Of a DNA stretch of 18,451 bases, positions 13,608 through 18,451 are shown in pieces (position 1 is the stretch's first letter; each line of letters opens with the position of its first letter). The position numbers and the translations under genes are program-made. Under the pieces are notes generated by a model that was not told where the DNA came from, did no database searches, and worked only from the letters and a program-made list of their open reading frames with translations. This DNA comes from Actinobacteria bacterium UBA4426 (GTDB lineage: Bacteria; Actinomycetota; Actinomycetes; S36-B12). The stretch is taken from NCBI GenBank assembly GCA_002390705.1, contig DGQA01000056.1:1-18451 (forward strand), written 5' to 3'.

Positions 13608-15299
13608 GTGCCAAGCGGAAAGAATGAATGGTGGCGTGATGCTGTCATTTACCAGGTCTATCCACGTTCATTTTCTGACAGTGACGCAGACGGAATCGGC
13701 GACATACCGGGGATCCTCAGCCGGGTGGACTACCTTGCCAATCTAGGGGTCGACGCTATTTGGATTTCTCCTTTTTACGATTCACCGCTACTTGATGGTG
13801 GCTACGATGTGTCCGATTTCCGACTCGTTGATCCCCGGTTAGGCCACGTCGCAGATGTCGAAGCCCTGATTCACGCTGCACATGCCAAGGGTGTGAAACT
13901 CTTCATGGACATAGTCCCCAACCACACCAGTAGCGCCCATGCCTGGTTTCACGAGGTGCTGAACTCCGAGCCTGGATCACCCGCATGGGACCGCTACGTA
14001 ATTAAAGAAGGAAAAGGCGCACGTCATGAATTCCCGCCAACCAACTGGCAGAGCGTTTTTCACGGTGATGCGTGGTCCCCGCTCGTTTTGGCCAATGGCG
14101 TGACAACAAAGTACTGGTATCTTCATATTTTCGATTCGTCTCAACCTGATCTAAATTGGGAAAACTCCCAAGTCCGCGCTGAGTTCGAAGATATTTTGAA
14201 ATTCTGGTTTGATTTAGGGATTGATGGTTTTCGGATTGATGTCGCCCACGGCTTGATCAAAGACCAAACTTTCCCCGATATTGATTACGACGCGGCCCGC
14301 GAAAAGGGACTACTCGGCGCCCCAATTTTGAGTCCATTTTGGGACCAAGATGGCGTACACGAGGTGTATCGAAGTTGGCGAAAGATTGCAGATAGTTACC
14401 AGCCACCAAAGGTTTTTTGCGGCGAAACGTCCGCTCCATCACCTGAGCGTCTTGCTCTTTACCAACGTCCCGACGAACTGCACACGTCGTTCAACTTCCA
14501 TTATTTGCGAGCGGGATTTGACGCGATCAAGCTCAAAGAATCAGTGGATTCCACCTTGCTCAACCACAAAAAAGTTGGTGCACCCGCCACGTGGGTTTTG
14601 TCCAATCACGATATTGTGCGCCACGCCACCCGCTTGGCACCTGGTCAGAGCGACCACCCCACAGTTATGCCAACCCCGGACAACGCTGATCGTGGTGTAG
14701 CACGTGCTCGGGCTGCGACTCTTTTCACACTCGGACTTCCCGGTTCCACTTACCTGTACCAAGGCGAAGAACTTGGATTACCAGAGGTCCTTGATCTCCC
14801 CGGAGAAGCCCGCCAGGACCCCGTGTGGTTCCGCACAGAAGGTAAACAGATTGGCCGCGATGGATGCCGGGTGCCCCTCCCCTGGTCAGGTGACGTTCCT
14901 TCCTACGGATTCAGTTCCGGGGAAAATTCGTGGCTCCCCCAACCGAGTTCTTGGGAACACTTGAGCGTTCAGGCACAGGAGTCCGGTGACACAACATTGA
15001 ATTTTTACCGCGCCGCACTCGCAAAAAGACGCGAAGAGCTGGCAACCGGTGACGGCGAACTCCAATGGCGCATGGGTGAATTCGCAATTCCCAATGATTC
15101 AGTCTTGGCTTATCGCCGGCTCCACCCAGTGAGCCCATTGACCTGCCTTATGAATACGACCGGTGAAATGTGGAGCGCCCCACATTCATTTGGAACCCAA
15201 GTTGTGGTGGCATCAGGTCCCGAAGTTGCAATTGTCGACTCAGGTGACGGGGAGCACTTGGTACTCGGTCCTGAAACTAGCGTGTGGGTGCGCGGCTAA
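13608..15299 (+). CDS. aglA: GH13 alpha-glucosidase
   Basis: The 563-residue protein has the GH13 (oligo-1,6-/alpha-glucosidase) signatures in order: WWRDAVIYQVYPRSF with DSDADGIGD, MDIVPNHTS, GFRIDVAHG with the nucleophile Asp211, FCGETSA with the acid/base Glu273, and SNHDIVRH with the transition-state Asp335. YQGEELGLPEV and RDGCRVPLPW follow, as in AglA-type enzymes. It should hydrolyse maltose and short maltooligosaccharides, or trehalose-related glucosides, in the cytoplasm. The GTG start is supported by GGAGG eight bases upstream. It is the last gene of the oligopeptidase-mscS-glbO-aglA operon. Its stop overlaps by 3 bp the stop of the convergent gene, within the tetranucleotide CTAA. 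Confidence 0.93.
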   Translation: MPSGKNEWWRDAVIYQVYPRSFSDSDADGIGDIPGILSRVDYLANLGVDAIWISPFYDSPLLDGGYDVSDFRLVDPRLGHVADVEALIHAAHAKGVKLFMDIVPNHTSSAHAWFHEVLNSEPGSPAWDRYVIKEGKGARHEFPPTNWQSVFHGDAWSPLVLANGVTTKYWYLHIFDSSQPDLNWENSQVRAEFEDILKFWFDLGIDGFRIDVAHGLIKDQTFPDIDYDAAREKGLLGAPILSPFWDQDGVHEVYRSWRKIADSYQPPKVFCGETSAPSPERLALYQRPDELHTSFNFHYLRAGFDAIKLKESVDSTLLNHKKVGAPATWVLSNHDIVRHATRLAPGQSDHPTVMPTPDNADRGVARARAATLFTLGLPGSTYLYQGEELGLPEVLDLPGEARQDPVWFRTEGKQIGRDGCRVPLPWSGDVPSYGFSSGENSWLPQPSSWEHLSVQAQESGDTTLNFYRAALAKRREELATGDGELQWRMGEFAIPNDSVLAYRRLHPVSPLTCLMNTTGEMWSAPHSFGTQVVVASGPEVAIVDSGDGEHLVLGPETSVWVRG

Positions 15300-15943
15300 T
15301 TCACTAATTGCATCCGACTACGGGCCGAAGGCACGGTTGAGTCCACAAAAACTTGACCCCGTGGGGTGCTCAGTCTCTTCCACTGACCACACGTTGCAGC
15401 CGAAATTTTTACGGGTTCATCCCAGATAAGCATTAGCCGTTGAGCTGCATAAAGAATCTTTACCGGCAACCCTCCCCAAGCCGGGCGATTCCAGATTTCC
15501 TCCGCTAGATCGGCCTTGCCTCGTTCCCCGAGACCGACACTACGACGATCAAATTCGTTGATGGCCTGATTTACTACTGGAATAATGTCACTCGCCATCG
15601 CATGCATTGGGATTTGCCAACCCTGCGACGGCGGTAATTCTGATACAGATGCGGTTTCAGCACCAACGATCTGGTCAAGGGAGTCAAGTTCAATTACCCC
15701 CTGTGAGTTGGAAAGCAACGCAACAACATCACGTCCAGTCACAATCAGATCGCATGGCTGCCCGGGGCTCATCTTGGCAGGCATCGCGATGAATGCGCGC
15801 AAATTGAGAGGTATTGCCGAATAGAAAGCTACCGCATTCGGTGAAGTGACCACCCGGACCGCAATATTAGGATTCCATTCAACTTGTTTTTCCAGAATAG
15901 AAATAATTGAGCGTAGCTCCGTTGGTCCAAGGGTTACTCGCAC
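15296..15943 (-). CDS. Conserved hypothetical protein (Rv2474c-like by position)
   Basis: I do not recognise a characterised domain in this 215-residue protein. It has no signal peptide or membrane helix. Visible features are an N-terminal LGPTELRSIISILEKQ helix, an AIPLNLRAFIAMPAK stretch, a central polar region, and a C-terminal part rich in Trp and Arg (IWNRPAWGGLPVKILYAAQRLMLIWDEPVK). GTG 15943 has GGAG six to seven bases upstream, and the thioesterase stop is 3 bp away, so the two are cotranscribed. M. tuberculosis has, as I recall, an unnamed protein of about the same length (Rv2474c) beside its thioesterase. This may therefore be a conserved but undescribed partner. Its role could relate to thioester chemistry, but that is only inference from neighbours. 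Confidence 0.75.
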   Translation of the reverse strand: MRVTLGPTELRSIISILEKQVEWNPNIAVRVVTSPNAVAFYSAIPLNLRAFIAMPAKMSPGQPCDLIVTGRDVVALLSNSQGVIELDSLDQIVGAETASVSELPPSQGWQIPMHAMASDIIPVVNQAINEFDRRSVGLGERGKADLAEEIWNRPAWGGLPVKILYAAQRLMLIWDEPVKISAATCGQWKRLSTPRGQVFVDSTVPSARSRMQLVN

Positions 15944-15946
15944 GAA

Positions 15947-16345
15947 TTACTCCACTTCAAGAATGCTCTGCAAAGCACTTCGTAATTTGTCGGGAATGGA
16001 AACTGCCTTGTCATTATCAAAGCACACCATCACACTTTCCGCTTCTGCGGCAAGCTCACCTAGTTCATTAAAAATTCGATACTTCATTCGATAGGAAGTA
16101 TTACCGACTGAACTAATCGTGACCTTAATGGTCAATGGGTCGGTCGAATAAAGAATCGGTCGACGAAATTCAATTGACTGATGGGCCATCACTTGGCTGA
16201 ACTTTAAAGTGTCGGTGTAGTCGATTTGCATTAAGGCACGCAGCCGAGCTTCCTGCAAGTAATCGAGATAGACGACATTGTTTACATGTCCCAGTGGGTC
16301 AAGGTCGCTAAAGCGCCGGTAAACCTGTGTAACGAATACGCTCAT
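15947..16345 (-). CDS. 4HBT hotdog-fold acyl-CoA thioesterase
   Basis: The 132-residue protein has the hotdog thioesterase start YRRFSDLDPLGHVNN, with the catalytic aspartate (Asp14 or Asp16) and GHVNN, then YLDYLQEARLRAL for the central helix and a sheet with VMAHQSIEFRRPIL. Length is normal for the 4-hydroxybenzoyl-CoA thioesterase group. It would hydrolyse acyl-CoA thioesters in the cytoplasm. The ATG is 8 bp after the ettA stop, without a clear ribosome binding site, which suggests dependence on translation of ettA. The unknown gene downstream starts 3 bp after its stop. The acyl chain preference is not readable. Confidence 0.9.
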   Translation of the reverse strand: MSVFVTQVYRRFSDLDPLGHVNNVVYLDYLQEARLRALMQIDYTDTLKFSQVMAHQSIEFRRPILYSTDPLTIKVTISSVGNTSYRMKYRIFNELGELAAEAESVMVCFDNDKAVSIPDKLRSALQSILEVE

Positions 16346-16353
16346 TAGTTCTA

Positions 16354-18051
16354 CTAGTCGCGCGTAAGTTTGCGGTAGGTAGCGCGGGTCGGTCGGGTCG
16401 CCTCTTCACCTAAGCGCTCTACCTTGTTTTTCTCGTACCCTTCGAAGTTCCCTTCGTACCAGAACCACTGCGAGTCACCCTCGTAGGCCAAGATGTGGGT
16501 CGCAATTCGGTCGAGGAACCAACGGTCATGGGAAGTGATCACGGCGCAGCCTGGGAAATCAAGGAGAGCTTTCTCCAGCGATCCCAATGTTTCCACATCA
16601 AGGTCGTTTGTCGGCTCGTCAAGGAGAATCAAGTTTCCCCCCATTTTGAGGGTGAGTGCCAAGTTGAGGCGGTTTCGCTCACCACCGGAAAGTACTTTTG
16701 CTTGTTTCTGTTGATCTGGCCCCTTGAATCCGAATACTGACACGTAGGCGCGTGAAGGCATCTCCACATTACCCACCTTGATCCAATCTAGGCCGTCGGA
16801 TACCACTTCCCACACATTTTTAGTTGGATCAAGGCCCGAACGGCTCTGGTCAACATAAGACAATTTCACAGTTTCGCCCACTTTGAGGTCACCCGAAGTG
16901 GGTAAAGCATCTTTGTTAGCAGTATCACCTTCGGCTGCCGCAACAATCATGTTGAAAAGGGTCGTTTTACCCACACCGTTGGGGCCAATCACACCAACGA
17001 TGCCATTGCGCGGCAGCGTGAACGAAAGATTATCAATCAGCATTCGGTCATCAAAGCCCTTGATCAAGCCCTTAGATTCAACAACAACTGCTCCGAGCCG
17101 TGGGCCGGGCGGAATCTGAATTTCTTCCATGTCGAACTTACGGGTCTTCTCAGCCTCAACTGCCATTTCTTCATAGCGATCCAAGCGTGCGCGAGATTTG
17201 GTCTGGCGTGCCTTTGCATTGGAGCGAACCCACTCAAGTTCATCGGTCAGCCGTTTCTGCAGCTTGACATCTTTTTGACCTTCAACCTTGAGCCGAGCGG
17301 CCTTTGTTTCCAGGTAAGTGGAGTAATTGCCTTCATATGGATAGGCACGTCCTCGGTCCAGTTCCAAAATCCACTGGGCAACATTGTCCAGGAAGTACCT
17401 ATCGTGGGTGATGGCGATAACGGTCCCCGGGTATTTTTCAAGGTGTTGTTCGAGCCACTGAACGCTCTCAGCATCAAGGTGGTTGGTGGGCTCATCCAGC
17501 AAAAGCAGATCGGGTTGCTGTAAAAGCAACTTACATAGGGCGACCCGTCTCTTTTCACCACCGGACAATAACGGGATCTCCGAATCCGACGGAGGACAAC
17601 GCAGCGCATCCATCGCCTGCTCGAGTTGATTGTCGAGATCCCATGCATTTCGGCGGTCGATTTCTTCTTGTAACTTACCCATCTCAGAGAGGAGCGAGTC
17701 GTAATCGGCATCAGGCTCGGCAAGTTCTACCGAAATCTGATTGAAGCGGTCAACCATGTCTTTGGTTTCGGCGACACCCTCTTGAACGTTCTCCAGGACT
17801 GATTTGCTTTCATTGAGATTGGGTTCCTGCGTGAGGATTCCGACGGTAAATCCGTCATGGAGTTTTGCTTCTCCATTGGATACGTCATCGATTCCCGCCA
17901 TGATCTTCAAAAGGCTCGATTTACCAGCGCCATTGGGGCCAACCACACCAATTTTTGCACCGGGAAGAAAGGACAAGGTCACGTTATCCAGGACGACCTT
18001 GTCGCCATGGGCTTTACGAGCTTTCTGCAATGTATAAATGAATTCGGCCAT
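16354..18051 (-). CDS. ettA: Energy-dependent translational throttle protein EttA (ABC-F)
   Basis: The 565-residue product has two ABC ATPase domains and no membrane segments. Domain 1 has Walker A GPNGAGKS at 38-45, LSGGEKRRVALCKLL and LLLLDEPTNHLD. Domain 2 has GPNGVGKTT, LSGGERNRLNLAL and LILLDEPTNDLD. Between them lies a charged arm and linker (QKRLTDELEWVRSNAKARQ, then RYEEMAVEAEKTRKFD), typical of EttA. ABC-F proteins bind the ribosomal E site and, for EttA, gate early elongation according to ATP/ADP. ATG 18051 lies directly after a perfect 8-bp hairpin (18052-18081), with only a loop AGG as a possible ribosome binding site, so initiation may be controlled by RNA structure. The ssb paralogue is 39 bp upstream in the same orientation. 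Confidence 0.95.
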   Translation of the reverse strand: MAEFIYTLQKARKAHGDKVVLDNVTLSFLPGAKIGVVGPNGAGKSSLLKIMAGIDDVSNGEAKLHDGFTVGILTQEPNLNESKSVLENVQEGVAETKDMVDRFNQISVELAEPDADYDSLLSEMGKLQEEIDRRNAWDLDNQLEQAMDALRCPPSDSEIPLLSGGEKRRVALCKLLLQQPDLLLLDEPTNHLDAESVQWLEQHLEKYPGTVIAITHDRYFLDNVAQWILELDRGRAYPYEGNYSTYLETKAARLKVEGQKDVKLQKRLTDELEWVRSNAKARQTKSRARLDRYEEMAVEAEKTRKFDMEEIQIPPGPRLGAVVVESKGLIKGFDDRMLIDNLSFTLPRNGIVGVIGPNGVGKTTLFNMIVAAAEGDTANKDALPTSGDLKVGETVKLSYVDQSRSGLDPTKNVWEVVSDGLDWIKVGNVEMPSRAYVSVFGFKGPDQQKQAKVLSGGERNRLNLALTLKMGGNLILLDEPTNDLDVETLGSLEKALLDFPGCAVITSHDRWFLDRIATHILAYEGDSQWFWYEGNFEGYEKNKVERLGEEATRPTRATYRKLTRD

Positions 18052-18081
18052 GGCATCGGAGCCTAGTGCGACCCCGATGCC
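18052..18081 (-). promoter_or_regulatory. Intercistronic hairpin directly in front of the ettA start codon
   Basis: GGCATCGG at 18052-18059 and CCGATGCC at 18074-18081 form a perfect inverted repeat. Two more pairs (one G-U) can extend it to a 10-bp stem with a 10-nt loop. The 3' arm ends at the base before the ATG. The only purine-rich candidate ribosome binding sequence (AGG) sits at the loop edge. No U run follows, so it is not a standard terminator. Confidence 0.7.
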
Positions 18082-18090
18082 CGAGCTGCA

Positions 18091-18451
18091 TCACCCAACG
18101 CCAGAAATCTCACCCGTTTCGAGGTCGATGCCTACAGCAACTTCACCATCGGCTCCGATTTGATCGAGATAGTCCACAGTGTCTTGCCCAAGCGCATCCG
18201 CCAGCATGCGGCGCTCGCTTTCGACCACGGAGTCTTTACGTACCTTGGTAAAGACCGAAGTGCCGCGAGCAAGATCGGGGCCAACCGCAATTGCCTCAAT
18301 GTCCACGTAACGCATGATGTGAGTGTGGTCACCGCACACTTTTTCGTGCTCCCGACTTCGCATTCGTCCCGTCACAACCACCGGCATTCCCTTAATTAGA
18401 CTGGACGCAACATTGTGCGCCATTTGCCGCCAGCAACTTACCGTGAAGTAA
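18091..18451 (-). CDS. Single-stranded DNA-binding protein paralogue (SsbB-like), C-terminal part
   Basis: The frame is open through the right edge, so the N-terminus is missing. Visible residues YFTVSCWRQMAHNVASSLIKG and PVVVTGRM match the second half of an SSB OB-fold (compare Y-V-T-V-x-CW...N). VDIEAIAVGPDL closes the fold. The tail of roughly 60 residues is charged and ends SGVG. The acidic DDDIPF-type tip that canonical SSB uses to recruit partners is absent. Actinobacteria often have such a second SSB next to the ettA gene (Rv2478c in M. tuberculosis, from memory). An ATG at 18423 lies inside the OB-fold and is not the real start. It is probably cotranscribed with ettA. Confidence 0.85.
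   Translation of the reverse strand, partial: YFTVSCWRQMAHNVASSLIKGMPVVVTGRMRSREHEKVCGDHTHIMRYVDIEAIAVGPDLARGTSVFTKVRKDSVVESERRMLADALGQDTVDYLDQIGADGEVAVGIDLETGEISGVG

Noticed and set aside
17247..17723. 158-codon open frame within ettA
   Set aside because: It is on the same strand as ettA but shifted in frame, crossing the LSGGE and Walker B region of domain 1. It is a by-product of that conserved sequence.
1..18451. tRNA, rRNA, CRISPR array, insertion sequence or replication origin
   Set aside because: I saw no cloverleaf-like segment, no regularly spaced repeats, no transposase motifs and no cluster of DnaA-box-like sequences when reading both strands.

Overview
The window reads as chromosomal DNA of an actinobacterium (Actinomycetota) with intermediate G+C and a compact gene layout. 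GTG starts are frequent, stops and starts overlap, and spacers are often under 50 bp. The lineage call rests mainly on gene order. An M1 aminopeptidase (pepN), a DUF5130 protein, a CtaJ-like membrane peptide, an MscS channel, a group II truncated haemoglobin (glbO), a GH13 alpha-glucosidase (aglA), a conserved hypothetical, a hotdog thioesterase, an EttA-type ABC-F factor and an SSB paralogue follow one another much as I remember the mycobacterial nei-pepN-glbO-aglA-ettA-ssb segment. No tRNA, rRNA, CRISPR or insertion sequence was seen.

Positions 1-1021 form an accessory edge. They hold the signal-peptide end of a secreted Gly/Pro-rich protein, a broken tyrosine recombinase and a truncated DUF1349 gene. 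Positions 1065-4510 hold a Tat-type sulfite-oxidase-like molybdoenzyme coupled to a four-helix cytochrome b. These converge on, and overlap, a methyltransferase-VKOR pair read the other way. A DUF3159 membrane protein lies beyond. Positions 4511-6830 carry a minus-strand operon: DCC thiol oxidoreductase, threonine-aldolase-like PLP enzyme, and Nei/Fpg DNA glycosylase. It diverges from pepN (6871-9444).

Positions 9474-10095 carry the minus-strand pair CtaJ-like peptide and DUF5130. Their 48-bp spacer also serves the divergent operon prolyl oligopeptidase - mscS - glbO - aglA (10144-15299). Positions 15296-18451 are a minus-strand operon: SSB paralogue, ettA, thioesterase, unknown 215-residue protein.

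The genes suggest an aerobic cell with respiratory electron transfer (cytochrome b, CtaJ-like subunit), oxygen handling (GlbO), extracytoplasmic thiol oxidation (VKOR), peptide and maltooligosaccharide use, and translation control under energy stress (EttA). The main points for follow-up are a shared leaderless-promoter pattern, a hairpin directly in front of the ettA start codon, a 14-bp overlap between the CtaJ-like gene and DUF5130, a 69-bp convergent coding overlap, and the decayed recombinase island at the left edge. I found no clear signature of a wholly new multi-gene system.
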